From contig NZ_CYGY02000050.1 in NCBI RefSeq assembly GCF_900007165.1, positions 97,880 to 161,879 of the forward strand: DNA of 64,000 nt. The letters are read 5' to 3'. A program made the translations under genes and the position numbers. The notes below the pieces were generated by a model. It ran no database searches. It saw nothing but the letters and a program-made list of their open reading frames with translations, and was not told where the DNA came from. The DNA is from Paraburkholderia piptadeniae. Its GTDB lineage: Bacteria > Pseudomonadota > Gammaproteobacteria > Burkholderiales > Burkholderiaceae. Numbering within the stretch: the stretch's first letter is position 1; each line of letters begins with the position of its first letter. Below, in pieces: positions 50,426 to 59,846 of the stretch.

Positions 50426-51703
50426 TCACGACGCACGCCGCGGACGGTCCGCGAGCGCATCGCGCGTCTGCATCGCCGTGTAGGTCAGCTGCGCGGCGGC
50501 GAGGCCCAGCGCACCGAATGTGTGCGTGAGGCCGAACGTCGCGAACGCTTCGGGCACGGGGCGCTCGCCCGCGATCGCGGCCGCGAGCAGCTCGCCGGAA
50601 ACGGTCGTCGGCGCCATGCCATGTCCGCCGAAGCCGACGGCATACCAGACGCCGTCCGCGCTCTGGCCGATCTGCGGCATCTTGTGCCGCGCATAGCTCA
50701 TCAGGCCGCCCCATGCGTGTTCGATGCGAACGTCGCGCAGTTGCGGATAGACCCTCAGCAAATCGCGGCGCAAAAGACGCGCGATCGCCTCGGGCTCGCG
50801 ATCGAGAATCGAAATGCGCCCACCCCACAGGATGCGCGTGTCGGGCAGCGGCCGGTAGTAGTCGAACGCGAAGCGCGTGTCGTAGACGGCGGAGGGGCAG
50901 TCGATCGCCTCGGCCAGCCGCGCGCCGAGCGGCTCGGTGGCAATCACGTAGGTCGCGATCGGGAGGACGGCGCGCTCGACGCGCCGATAGACGTTGCGCG
51001 CATAGCCGCCGCTCGCCATCACGACATGCCGGGCGTCGATCGACGCTTGCGCCGTCTCGACGACGAAGCCCGCGCCCTGCCTGCGCAGGGCCGTCACGGG
51101 CGACTTCTCGTAGATGCGCACGCCCGCCTGTTCCGCCGCGCGCGCGACGCCCAGCACGTACTTCAGCGGATGAAAATGGAACGCGTTGCGCTCGAAAAGG
51201 CCGCCGTGATAGCGCGAGGTCTTGAGCCGACCGGCGAGTTCGGCGGCGCCCAGCGTCTCCCATTCGACGCCGAACGATTCCTTCATCAGACGGCGCTGGC
51301 TTTCGAGCCGCGCCGCATCGTCGAACCAGTTCGCGAGGATCACGCCCGCATCCGTCGCATCGCACGCGATCGCGTAACGCCGGATGCGCGCGCGCATCAG
51401 TTCGACGGCGTCGACCGTCAGCGCATAGAGCTCGCGCGCACGCGCCGCCCCGAGGATTTTCAGCAGATCCGCGCAATCGAGGCTGTAGCCGCCGAACACG
51501 AAGCCGCCGTTGCGGCCCGACGCGCCATAGCCGACCTGGTTCGCCTCGACCACGACGACATCGCGCACGCCGCGCTCGGCGAGTCCGAGCGCGGTCGACA
51601 GCCCCGCCAGCCCGCCGCCGACGATGCACACGTTCGCGCTCAGTTTGCCAGCCGATGCGGGGCGCGCGGGCCGCTCGACGGTTGCTTCGTAGTAGCTCTG
51701 CAT
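50426..51703 (-). CDS. FAD-dependent amine/amino-acid oxidoreductase (PuuB-like, DAO family)
   Basis: A 425-residue flavoenzyme starting MQSYYEATVERP, the leader style of gamma-glutamylputrescine oxidase-like proteins. Dinucleotide motif ANVCIVGGGLAGLSTALGLA (about 24-43), VGYGASGRNGGFVFGGYSLD, and a C-terminal GVWYAVGFGGHGMAPTTVSG close to the flavin. It probably oxidises a secondary amine or amino acid with O2 or another acceptor. No pathway partners are adjacent. Divergent promoter region to the penicillin-binding protein follows. Confidence 0.85.
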   Translation of the reverse strand: MQSYYEATVERPARPASAGKLSANVCIVGGGLAGLSTALGLAERGVRDVVVVEANQVGYGASGRNGGFVFGGYSLDCADLLKILGAARARELYALTVDAVELMRARIRRYAIACDATDAGVILANWFDDAARLESQRRLMKESFGVEWETLGAAELAGRLKTSRYHGGLFERNAFHFHPLKYVLGVARAAEQAGVRIYEKSPVTALRRQGAGFVVETAQASIDARHVVMASGGYARNVYRRVERAVLPIATYVIATEPLGARLAEAIDCPSAVYDTRFAFDYYRPLPDTRILWGGRISILDREPEAIARLLRRDLLRVYPQLRDVRIEHAWGGLMSYARHKMPQIGQSADGVWYAVGFGGHGMAPTTVSGELLAAAIAGERPVPEAFATFGLTHTFGALGLAAAQLTYTAMQTRDALADRPRRAS

Positions 51704-52046
51704 AGGGTGTTGAGAGTCAGGGGCGCGGCTATGTTACTCAATATCGTCGGCGCGTCATATTCGGTATACCGAAGCGGTCGGCGCTGGCGGTTTTGCGTCG
51801 GCGCAAGCAAAGGATGTTGCGCCGGCATCGGCCCGACAGGCTCGCACGCGGCGCTTCGTGAATCCCGCGCCACCGCTGCCGCGCGTCGAAAACGGTGGCT
51901 TCGTTGCGCGTCCATGACAGCTATGTTGCGCGGCGTACTCACTTCACGAAGTCGTCGCACTTCCGACCCCTCGCAAGAGCGCTTTACGCGGTAGACTGGT
52001 ATTAGTCGAGGTTATTGTGGTCAGGCATCTGCAAGGAGACGCCGCC
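51704..52046. other. Divergent intergenic region
   Basis: About 340 bp between the divergent oxidoreductase and penicillin-binding protein genes. No dyad or gene was identified; presumably promoters. Confidence 0.4.
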
Positions 52047-55000
52047 ATGAACCGGCCACTACGGTTTCCGCTACGCGCAATCGGCACCACGTCCGTCTGG
52101 AAGTGGTTCAAGTGGCTTTTTTTCGCCGCGTTTCTCGTGGCCGTCGCGATCGGCGTGCGCTTTATCCAGATCGAAATGGATACGTCGAGATTGCAGGCCC
52201 GCTACCTCTCCGAACTCACCCGGGACGTCGGTTTTACCGTTTCCGAAGGTCCGAGCGACAACATCCGTTTTCCCACCGACGGCCCCTACGACATCCGCCT
52301 CGGCTACGCGCTGCTGCCGGCGTTCGAACGCCGCCTGAAGGAGCGCGGTTTCTCGGTTGCGTCGCAGGCGCGCGATTCGGAACGCATGGCTTCGCTCTCG
52401 GACGAGGGTCTTTTCATTCCTTACGAAGAAAAGGACCAGGCGGGGCTGATGCTCTATGACTCGACGGGCGCGCACCTGTTCGGCTCGTCGTATCCGACGC
52501 GCGTCTATGACGATTTCGCGTCGGTGCCGCCCATCGTCGTGTCGGCGCTGCTTTTCATCGAAGACCGGCACCTGCTTGACGCCGACCAGCCGAACCGCAA
52601 CCCCGCAATCGACTGGACGCGCTTCAGCCGCGCGCTGATGGATCAGGGCATGCGATTCTTCAACCGTCATCAGGCGCAGCCCGGCGGCAGCACGCTCGCC
52701 ACGCAGATCGAGAAGTTCCGCCACTCGCCAGGCGGCCGCACGGCGACGCCGCGGGAAAAGCTGCGGCAGATCGCGTCGGCGTCCGTGCGCGCGTATCTCG
52801 ACGGTCCGCGCACGATGCCCGCGCGCGAGCAGATCGTCGTGCGCTATCTGAATTCAGTGCCGCTCGCCGCGCAGCCGGGCATCGGCGAGATCAACGGGAT
52901 CGGCGACGGACTCGCGGCCTGGTACGGCCGCGATTTCGACGAAGCGAACCGCGTGCTGAAAGCGCCGTCTACGCCCGGCAATCTCGCCGAGCAGGGCCTC
53001 GTGTTCCGTCAGGTGCTGTCGCTGATGATCGCACAGCGCGGTCCGTCGCACTTCCTGCTGCGCAACAACGCCGAGCTCAATGCGCTGACGGAAAGCTACC
53101 TGCGCCTCCTGGCCGCGAACGGCGTGATCAGCGCGCAGTTGCGCGACGCGGCGCTCTCGCAGCAACTCGTGCTGACGCGCGGCAAGCTCGCGACGCCCGA
53201 AGGTTCATACGTCGCGCGCAAGGCGGTCACGTCCTTGCGCACGCATCTGATGTCGTCGCTCGGCGTGTCGAATCTGTATGACCTCGACCGCCTCGATGTG
53301 CGCGTCACGTCGACGATGAACAACAAGGTTCAGCAGGACATCAGCGACCGGCTCGCCGATGCGACGACACGCGACGGCGCGCAGGCAGCGGGGCTGTACG
53401 GCTTCAACATGCTGCAGCCGAAGGACGATCCGTCGAAGATCGCGCTCAGCTTCACGCTGTTCGAAAAGCGTGACGGCGAGAACCTGCTGCGCGTGCAGAC
53501 GGACAGCGTCAACCGTCCGTTCGATATCAACTCGGGCGCGCGCCTGAACCTGGGCTCGACGGCGAAGCTGCGCACGCTGATCACGTATCTGCAGATCGTG
53601 ACGGAACTGAACCAGCGTTACGGGCAGATGAGCGTCGACGAATTGCGCGCCGTGAAGCCCGAACGCGAAGACGCGTTGACGCGCTGGGCCATCGACTACC
53701 TGATGCACACGAAGGACCACTCGCTCTCCGCGATGCTCGATGCGGCCGTCGAGCGCAAGTACTCGGCGAATGCGGGCGAGCTGTTCTACACGGGCGGCGG
53801 CGCGCAGACGTTCACGAACTTCGAGGCCGACGAAAACTCGCGCATCCTCACCGTGCGCCAGGCCTTCCAGCATTCGGTGAACCTCGTGTTCGTGCGGCTC
53901 ATGCGCGACATCGTCCACTACGAAACGATCAAGACGTCGGGCCCTTCGTCACAGTGGCTCGATGATCCCGATACGCGCAAGATGTACCTGACGCGTTTCG
54001 CCGATCAGGAAAGCCGTGTGTACATGAATCGTTTCTACACGAAGTATCACGGCAAGACACAGGACGAGATGGTCGCGATCCTGCTGCGCGGCGTGCGCAA
54101 GTCGCCGCCGAAGCTTGCGACCGTGTTGCGCAGCGTGCGGCCCGATGCGCCGCAAGCGTGGTTCAACGAGCAGATGCGCGCCCAGTTGAAGAACACGCCG
54201 AAGGCCAATCCGCCCGACGACGCGCTCGCGCAACTCTACGAAAAGTACGGCATCGACAAGTTCAATCTGAACGACCGCGCGTACATTTCGAGCGTGCATC
54301 CGCTGGAGCTGTGGCTCGTCGACTATCTGCGCGTGCATCCCGAAGCAAGCGCGAACGAAGTGATGGACGCGAGCCGCGACGTGCGCGCCGAAGCATACAA
54401 GTGGCTCTTCAAGACGCGCTATCACGCGACGCAGGACCGCCGCATCCGCCGCATGGTCGAGCAGCATGCCTACGACGCGATCGGCAAGTCGTGGCAGGCG
54501 CTCGGCTATCCGTTCGCGCATCTGACACCGTCGTATGCGGCCGCCATCGGCGCGTCGGGCGACAGGCCGGCGGCGCTCGCGCAACTGATCGGCGTGATCG
54601 CGAACCAGGGCGAACAGGCGCCGACGCACAGCATCGCGGATCTCGAGTTCGCGAAGGGCACGCCGTATGAAACGCACTTCGTGCACGCGGCGCCGCAGCC
54701 GAACGAAGGCGTGTCGACGGATATCGCGCGCGTCGTGCAGGGCATGTTGCGCGATGTCGTCACGGGCGGCACGGCGAGGCGCCTCGCGGGCGGCATGACG
54801 TTCCCCGACGGCAGGACGATGGAGGTCTACGGCAAGACGGGCACGGGCGACCAGCGCCTCAATATCTACGCGAAGGGCCGCCGGCTGATCGAGTCGCGCA
54901 AGGTCAACCGCACGGCGACCTTCGTGTTCGCGATCGGCGACCGCTTCTTCGGCACGCTGACGGCCGTCGTGCACGAGCCATATGCGAAGCGCTACGACTT

Positions 55001-55148
55001 CACGAGCGCGCTCGCCGTGCAGCTGCTGAAGTCGATGGCGCCCGCGTTGCAGCCGTTGCTCGACGAGCCTGCATCGAAAGAGAAGACAGCGCCGAAGGTT
55101 GCGGGCAGCGCGTCGCCGGATGAGGGCGCCGCGCCGCGCGTTCAATAG
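52047..55148 (+). CDS. Bifunctional penicillin-binding protein (GT51 transglycosylase + transpeptidase)
   Basis: A 1033-residue protein from ATG 52047 (AAGGAGA upstream). One N-terminal membrane anchor (about 15-40: WKWFKWLFFAAFLVAVAIGV). GT51 domain with catalytic-type Glu172 (FIEDRHLLD) and QPGGSTLATQIEKFRHSPGG, REQIVVRYLNSVPLA. The transpeptidase domain has Ser504 in SxxK (GSTAK), SVN near 610 and KTG near 930 (YGKTGTGDQR). The distance between motifs is longer than in PBP1a/1b because of an insert of about 250 residues between SVN and KTG, including Arg-rich helical sequence. It polymerises and cross-links peptidoglycan in the periplasm. Stop overlaps the convergent ROK gene end by 7 bp. 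Confidence 0.88.
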   Translation: MNRPLRFPLRAIGTTSVWKWFKWLFFAAFLVAVAIGVRFIQIEMDTSRLQARYLSELTRDVGFTVSEGPSDNIRFPTDGPYDIRLGYALLPAFERRLKERGFSVASQARDSERMASLSDEGLFIPYEEKDQAGLMLYDSTGAHLFGSSYPTRVYDDFASVPPIVVSALLFIEDRHLLDADQPNRNPAIDWTRFSRALMDQGMRFFNRHQAQPGGSTLATQIEKFRHSPGGRTATPREKLRQIASASVRAYLDGPRTMPAREQIVVRYLNSVPLAAQPGIGEINGIGDGLAAWYGRDFDEANRVLKAPSTPGNLAEQGLVFRQVLSLMIAQRGPSHFLLRNNAELNALTESYLRLLAANGVISAQLRDAALSQQLVLTRGKLATPEGSYVARKAVTSLRTHLMSSLGVSNLYDLDRLDVRVTSTMNNKVQQDISDRLADATTRDGAQAAGLYGFNMLQPKDDPSKIALSFTLFEKRDGENLLRVQTDSVNRPFDINSGARLNLGSTAKLRTLITYLQIVTELNQRYGQMSVDELRAVKPEREDALTRWAIDYLMHTKDHSLSAMLDAAVERKYSANAGELFYTGGGAQTFTNFEADENSRILTVRQAFQHSVNLVFVRLMRDIVHYETIKTSGPSSQWLDDPDTRKMYLTRFADQESRVYMNRFYTKYHGKTQDEMVAILLRGVRKSPPKLATVLRSVRPDAPQAWFNEQMRAQLKNTPKANPPDDALAQLYEKYGIDKFNLNDRAYISSVHPLELWLVDYLRVHPEASANEVMDASRDVRAEAYKWLFKTRYHATQDRRIRRMVEQHAYDAIGKSWQALGYPFAHLTPSYAAAIGASGDRPAALAQLIGVIANQGEQAPTHSIADLEFAKGTPYETHFVHAAPQPNEGVSTDIARVVQGMLRDVVTGGTARRLAGGMTFPDGRTMEVYGKTGTGDQRLNIYAKGRRLIESRKVNRTATFVFAIGDRFFGTLTAVVHEPYAKRYDFTSALAVQLLKSMAPALQPLLDEPASKEKTAPKVAGSASPDEGAAPRVQ

Positions 55149-56392
55149 CCGACGTCGGTGGCCGGCTTCAGAAAGAGTTCGTGCATCGGCGCGAAGTGGG
55201 CGTAGAGCGGCAGGATCGCGCCGCCCATCGCGCGCGCGTCCGAGCCGATCGTGCCTTCCAGCAATTGCGGACGCACGATGCCCTCCCATTCGAACCGGTC
55301 GAGCACGCGCTCCGTGCGCCGGATGATTTCGCGCACCAGTTGCCGGTCCACTTCGCCGTCGATCACCACCGCTTCGAGATCGAGCAGTGCCGCCGCATTC
55401 GTCAATGCGCCCGCAATTGCAGGGCACGCGGTGTCGAGCCATTGCTCCGTCAGACGCCACAGGTCCGCCGACAACGCGCGATGATCGTGAGCGGCCGTCG
55501 CGGGCGCGCCCGCATCGACGAACAGCTTTTCGAGCACGAAGCCCGATGCCGCATGCAGCAGTTGCCGCGCGGGTTGACGCGAGCCGCCGCCCATGATTGG
55601 AATCGAGCCGACGGCGCCTGCGTTGTCGTGCGGGCCGCCGTGAAGGCGTCCGTCGATCACGAGCCCGCCGCCGATGAACGTGCCGACGAACAGATACAGA
55701 AAGTTGTGGATGCCGCGGCCCTGGCCCATCACGAGTTCGGCGGCGCAGGCGGCCGTCGTGTCTTTCGCGAACTCGACGGGCAGGCCCGTCATCGACGCGA
55801 TCCGCGCGCGAATGTCGATGTCGTTCCATGCGTCGAGCGCCTCGCGCGGCGCACCGAGAAAGTCGCGCCAGCCGCCGAGCCACAGCGGCGCCGCGACGCC
55901 CACGCCGACCACTTTCTCGCGCCGCGCGCCGAGCGCGTCGTTCACGCGCGCGAGCTTGCTGTCGAGCGCGGGGAAGAGCGTGCGCGGATCGGGATACGCG
56001 TACTCCTGCACTTCGCGGCAGCACACGCGCCCAAGAAAGTCCATCGCGAGCACGTCGAGACTGCGCCGCCCGACCTTCACGCCGATCGTGTACGCGCCTT
56101 CCGCGCGCAACGCGATGGGCACCGACGGCTGCCCAATGCGTCCGCGCACGCGCGCCTGCTTTTCGAGCAGGCCGTCGTCGATCAGACGCTCGACGATCAT
56201 CGACACGGTCTGCATCGACAGGCGCGTGAGCCGGCCCACATCGGCCTTCGGCAGCGGCCCATGCAAGCGGATCGCCTGCAACACGATCCGCTCGTTGAAT
56301 TGCCGCATGCCGACCTGGTTCGATCCGACCGTGCGCTTCAGCGGTGAACGGGTGCCCGTATCCATCGACGGTATCTGGTTACTCGTGCTCAT
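55142..56392 (-). CDS. ROK-family transcriptional regulator (NagC/XylR-like)
   Basis: A 416-residue protein with an N-terminal winged helix (FNERIVLQAIRLHGPLPKAD, VGRLTRLSMQTVSMIVERLI) and a ROK sugar-kinase-like domain (VGVGVAAPLWLGG; FLYLFVGTFIGGGLVIDG). ROK repressors release DNA on binding a sugar or sugar phosphate. It starts 3 bp after the ATPase gene stop, so it is the last gene of the frcBCA operon and its probable autoregulator; the palindrome at 59527 is the candidate operator. Confidence 0.9.
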   Translation of the reverse strand: MSTSNQIPSMDTGTRSPLKRTVGSNQVGMRQFNERIVLQAIRLHGPLPKADVGRLTRLSMQTVSMIVERLIDDGLLEKQARVRGRIGQPSVPIALRAEGAYTIGVKVGRRSLDVLAMDFLGRVCCREVQEYAYPDPRTLFPALDSKLARVNDALGARREKVVGVGVAAPLWLGGWRDFLGAPREALDAWNDIDIRARIASMTGLPVEFAKDTTAACAAELVMGQGRGIHNFLYLFVGTFIGGGLVIDGRLHGGPHDNAGAVGSIPIMGGGSRQPARQLLHAASGFVLEKLFVDAGAPATAAHDHRALSADLWRLTEQWLDTACPAIAGALTNAAALLDLEAVVIDGEVDRQLVREIIRRTERVLDRFEWEGIVRPQLLEGTIGSDARAMGGAILPLYAHFAPMHELFLKPATDVGY

Positions 56393-56395
56393 TCG

Positions 56396-57205
56396 TCACG
56401 CGATCGCGCGCACGTCGGCCTGCTTCGCGCCCGTCATGATCGCAACGGCATCCGACATGTGGATGTCGTTCTTGTTGACGAGCGCCGCGCGCCGTCCGAG
56501 CCGCTGAATGTGAATGCGATCCGCGATCTCGAACACGTGCGGCATGTTGTGGCTGATCAGGATCACGGGCAGGCCGCGCTCGCGCACACGGCGAATCAGC
56601 TCGAGCACCATGTTGCCTTCCTTCACGCCGAGCGCGGCAGTCGGCTCGTCGAGAATCACGACGTGGCGCGCGAACGCCGCGCTGCGCGCCACCGCGACGC
56701 CCTGGCGCTGGCCGCCCGAGAGCGTCTCGACGGCCTGGCGCATCGAACGGATGCCAATTTGCAGATCCTTCATCGCGTTGGTCGCTTCGTCGAGCATGCG
56801 ACGCTTGTCGATCATCTTGAAGAGCTTGCCGCGCCAGCCCGGTTTCACCAGTTCGCGCGCGAGGAACAGGTTCTCCGCGATGCTCATCGCCGGCGCGACG
56901 GCGAGATCCTGATAGACGGTCTCGATGCCTTGCTGGCGCGCGTCGATCGGGCTGCGGAATTTGACGGCGTTGCCGTCGAGCAGCAGTTCGCCTTCGTCGG
57001 GCACGAGCGCGCCCGAGAGCGCCTTGATCAGCGACGACTTGCCCGCGCCGTTATCGCCGATCACGGCCATGATCTCGCCGGGCATCACTTCGAAGTCGCA
57101 GCCGTCGAGCGCGGTGACGTGGCCGTAGCGCTTGATCAGGCCGCGCGCCTGCAGAACGGGGGTCTTGCCGTTGGCGGCATTCGCGGAAGAGGGGGTTGTC
57201 GACAT
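56396..57205 (-). CDS. frcA: Sugar ABC transporter ATP-binding protein (FrcA-like)
   Basis: A 269-residue single ABC domain from ATG 57205 (AAGGAGA upstream). Walker A GDNGAGKSS, signature LSGGQRQGVAVAR, Walker B VVILDEPTAALG and the switch His (SHNMPHV). FrcA-type ATPases have one domain, unlike the double RbsA. It powers import through the permease encoded just upstream. The substrate is a hexose or pentose; fructose is suggested only by similarity to the FrcBCA arrangement. Confidence 0.9.
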   Translation of the reverse strand: MSTTPSSANAANGKTPVLQARGLIKRYGHVTALDGCDFEVMPGEIMAVIGDNGAGKSSLIKALSGALVPDEGELLLDGNAVKFRSPIDARQQGIETVYQDLAVAPAMSIAENLFLARELVKPGWRGKLFKMIDKRRMLDEATNAMKDLQIGIRSMRQAVETLSGGQRQGVAVARSAAFARHVVILDEPTAALGVKEGNMVLELIRRVRERGLPVILISHNMPHVFEIADRIHIQRLGRRAALVNKNDIHMSDAVAIMTGAKQADVRAIA

Positions 57206-57227
57206 GACAGTCTCCTTCAGATAACGA

Positions 57228-58217
57228 TCAACGTGCGCCACGGCGCGACAGCTTGTCGGCGGCGACGGCGAGAATCACGAGAATGCCGGTGATCAGCACC
57301 TGATACACCGACGACACGCCCATCAGCGTCAAGCCATTGCGAAACACGCCGACGATCAGCGCGCCCAGCAGCGTGCCCGCAATCGAGCCGCGTCCGCCGA
57401 AGAGGCTGGTGCCCCCCAGCACGACGGCCGTGATGCTGTCGAGGTTCTCCGTCTGTCCCGCTTGCGGATCGCCGACGCCCGTGCGCGCGACGGAGAGCAG
57501 CGCGGCGATGCCGTAGATCGCGCCCGACAGCGTATAGACGGTGATCAGGATGCGTTGCGCGGAAAGGCCCATCAGGCGCGCGGCTTCCGGGTTGTTGCCG
57601 AGCGCGTAGAGATGGCGGCCGGGCACGGTGTCGCGCAGCACGAACCACGTCGCGAGATACATCAGCAGCGTGAGCACGGTGCCGTACGTGACCGTCGCGG
57701 GACCGACGCTGAACGTGCTGCCGAAGAACATGATCGCGTCGGGCAGATTCGACACGCTCTCCGCGTTCGAATAGATCTGCGTGGCTGCGAATGCGATATT
57801 CAGCGTGCCCAGCGTGACGATGAACGCGGGCAGCTTGATGCGCGTGATCAGCACGCCGTTGAGCAATCCGAACAGCGTGCTTGCGCCGACGCCGCACGCG
57901 ATCGCGATCACGGGCGGCACGCCCATCACGACGGCGAACTTCGTCATCACGATCGAGCCGAACGCCATCACCATCCCGCACGACAGATCGATGCCGCCCG
58001 TCAGCACGATTAAAGTCTGGCCTATCGCGATGACGGCGACGACCATCGTCTGCTGCAGGATCAGCGACAGGTTCTGGAACGACAGGAAGCGGTTGCTCTG
58101 CGAGATGAAGAAGAGGCACGCGAGCACGAATGCGATCAACGGACCGGCCTCGGCGAGCGTCGGCATATGATCCGCGAACCGGCGGTGGCTTTGAGCGGGA
58201 GCGGTGGGAGTCGACAT
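57228..58217 (-). CDS. frcC: Sugar ABC transporter permease (FrcC/RbsC-like)
   Basis: A 329-residue membrane protein from ATG 58217 with about 9-10 hydrophobic segments. Landmarks: IGQTLIVLTGGIDLSCGMVM (early conserved loop), IKLPAFIVTLGTLNIAFAAT, YALGNNPEAARLMGLSAQRI and AVVLGGTSLFGGRGSIAGTL, the EAA-like cytoplasmic coupling region. It forms the channel for the FrcB-bound sugar. It is separated from the binding-protein gene by 156 bp that contain a strong hairpin. Confidence 0.92.
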   Translation of the reverse strand: MSTPTAPAQSHRRFADHMPTLAEAGPLIAFVLACLFFISQSNRFLSFQNLSLILQQTMVVAVIAIGQTLIVLTGGIDLSCGMVMAFGSIVMTKFAVVMGVPPVIAIACGVGASTLFGLLNGVLITRIKLPAFIVTLGTLNIAFAATQIYSNAESVSNLPDAIMFFGSTFSVGPATVTYGTVLTLLMYLATWFVLRDTVPGRHLYALGNNPEAARLMGLSAQRILITVYTLSGAIYGIAALLSVARTGVGDPQAGQTENLDSITAVVLGGTSLFGGRGSIAGTLLGALIVGVFRNGLTLMGVSSVYQVLITGILVILAVAADKLSRRGAR

Positions 58218-58313
58218 GATGTGTTTCCTCGAAGCGATGCGTGATCTGCGTGCGGCGGATTTCATGCAAACAGGTCTCGATGGAACCCGCCGCGCTCACG
58301 CTGGAGAACTCGC

Positions 58314-58338
58314 GGAGATGCGCACCTTGCGCATCTCC
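58314..58338. promoter_or_regulatory. Intercistronic hairpin between frcB and frcC
   Basis: Perfect 10-bp stem GGAGATGCGC / GCGCATCTCC with a 5-nt loop, 36 bp downstream of the frcB stop and without a T-run. Typical of structures that stabilise the upstream message so that the binding protein is made in excess over the permease. Confidence 0.7.
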
Positions 58339-58373
58339 GTTGCTGCCTGGTGACTGCTATTCGACTTGCGCTG

Positions 58374-59402
58374 TCACTTGTTGCCCCAACAGTTGTCGAG
58401 ACCGAACTTCGTGTCCTTGCTGTCGACGCCGTTTTGCACCTTGTCGGTGATGAGCGTCACGCCCGTGTCGTGATAGCCGGATGCTTTCTTGCCCGTCTTC
58501 GCGTACTCGACGCCTGCTTCCACGCCGAGCGAAGCCATCTTCAGCGGATACTGCTGCGACGTCGCGGCAAGCTCGCCGGCCTTCACGTTGCGCACGCCTT
58601 CGCAGCCGCCGTCGATCGACACGATCATCACGTTCTTTTCCTTGCCCGCATTCTTCAGCGCGCGATATGCGCCCGCCGCGGCCGGTTCGTTGATCGTGTA
58701 GACGACGTTGATGTCGGGCGCTTTCTGCAGGCAGTTTTCCATCGCCGTCTGGCCTTTCGCCTGATCGCCGCGCGTGTCCTGGCTGCAAACGATCGACGGA
58801 TCGCCTTCCTTGATGCCGAAGCCCTTCAGAAAGCCGTTATGACGCAGCACGCCGACGGAGACGCCGGGCGCGAGATCGAGCGTCGCGATCTTCGCGGGCT
58901 TGCCGGCGAGTGCGGCCTTCGCGTATTCGCCGATCAGCACGCCCGCCTTGAAGTTGTCGGTGGCGAAGAGGGCGTCGGTGGCGTCCTGCGGGTCGGTCGG
59001 CGTATCGAGCGCGATCACGAGCGCGCCCGCCGCGCGTGCCTTCTTGATGCTCGGCACGATCGCCTTCGTGTCGCTCGGCGTGATGAGGATCGCTTTCGCG
59101 CCCGCCGTCAGCATGTTCTCGATGGCCGTGACCTGCGCGGCGTTGTCGCCGTCGAACTTGCCGGCCGCCGTGATCAGCTTCGCGCCGTCTTTCTGCGCGG
59201 TGGCTTCCGCGCCTTGCTTCATCTTGACGAAGAACGGATTGGTGTCGGTCTTCGTGATCAGGCCGACGACGGTCTGATCGGCCGCGAGACTCGCGCTCGC
59301 GCACCACAGCGCCGACGCGGCGACGCACGCCGCGGCAATGCCCTTGACGACGGGCTGCATGTGGGACGCGCGGCGCAACGGCCTGCGGGAATTCGGGTTC
59401 AT
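58374..59402 (-). CDS. frcB: Sugar ABC transporter substrate-binding protein (FrcB/RbsB-like)
   Basis: A 342-residue exported protein, first in the operon, with GGAGGAG before the ATG. The signal peptide has an n-region of about 15 residues and cleaves near SASLAA-DQ. The periplasmic-binding fold shows VVGLITKTDTNPFFVKMKQG, ILITPSDTKAIVPSIKKARA, ALDTPTDPQDATDALFATDN and IDGGCEGVRNVKAGELAATS. It captures the sugar in the periplasm and delivers it to FrcCA. Confidence 0.92.
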   Translation of the reverse strand: MNPNSRRPLRRASHMQPVVKGIAAACVAASALWCASASLAADQTVVGLITKTDTNPFFVKMKQGAEATAQKDGAKLITAAGKFDGDNAAQVTAIENMLTAGAKAILITPSDTKAIVPSIKKARAAGALVIALDTPTDPQDATDALFATDNFKAGVLIGEYAKAALAGKPAKIATLDLAPGVSVGVLRHNGFLKGFGIKEGDPSIVCSQDTRGDQAKGQTAMENCLQKAPDINVVYTINEPAAAGAYRALKNAGKEKNVMIVSIDGGCEGVRNVKAGELAATSQQYPLKMASLGVEAGVEYAKTGKKASGYHDTGVTLITDKVQNGVDSKDTKFGLDNCWGNK

Positions 59403-59846
59403 GGACGCTCCTCCGGATGTTTGACGACGACGTTGTGAACAGCGATCGGTTCAACGGTTTCGACGGGCGCTGATCGCGCTTTCTGTTGCGCTTGCCATGC
59501 GATGGGTCGCCGGCTGCGCGGGCCTTACTAAATCAAGTTGTTTTAGTTAGTACAGCAGCGGCCTTCGAAAAAATCAAGAAGCGGGTTTGATGCGGCGCGT
59601 CGCGAGTTGGATCGGGCCGTGACGTGCAAAACCTTGCTGCACAAGGCCTGGCGGGCGATGAAGCAGGGCCGCGAAGCGCCTCGCCGATAGGGGTAAATCA
59701 GGAGTGCCGCGCTCCGCGAATTGGGTTCATTTGTTCTTTTAGTGGTCAAATGCTCGGAAAATCGACGCCTTAGACGTCGTCGGGACCGTTGCTTGCTAAC
59801 GGTTCTGGCGAGGTCGCTATCACTCGCGCGACACGCGGAGGCGAAC
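59403..59846. other. Divergent intergenic region frcB/yihY
   Basis: About 440 bp between divergent genes. It contains the palindromic operator at 59527 and otherwise no gene-like frame. Confidence 0.5.
59527..59547. promoter_or_regulatory. Candidate ROK operator
   Basis: ACTAAA and TTTAGT half-sites separated by 9 bp in the AT-rich centre of the region, about 125 bp upstream of the frcB ATG. NagC/Mlc-type ROK proteins bind AT-rich dyads of this general form. Confidence 0.6.

Noticed and set aside
53949..56024. 691-residue minus-strand frame spanning the penicillin-binding protein 3' end and the ROK gene
   Set aside because: It crosses two well-supported genes in other frames and has shadow-type composition (runs of Arg, Ala, His).
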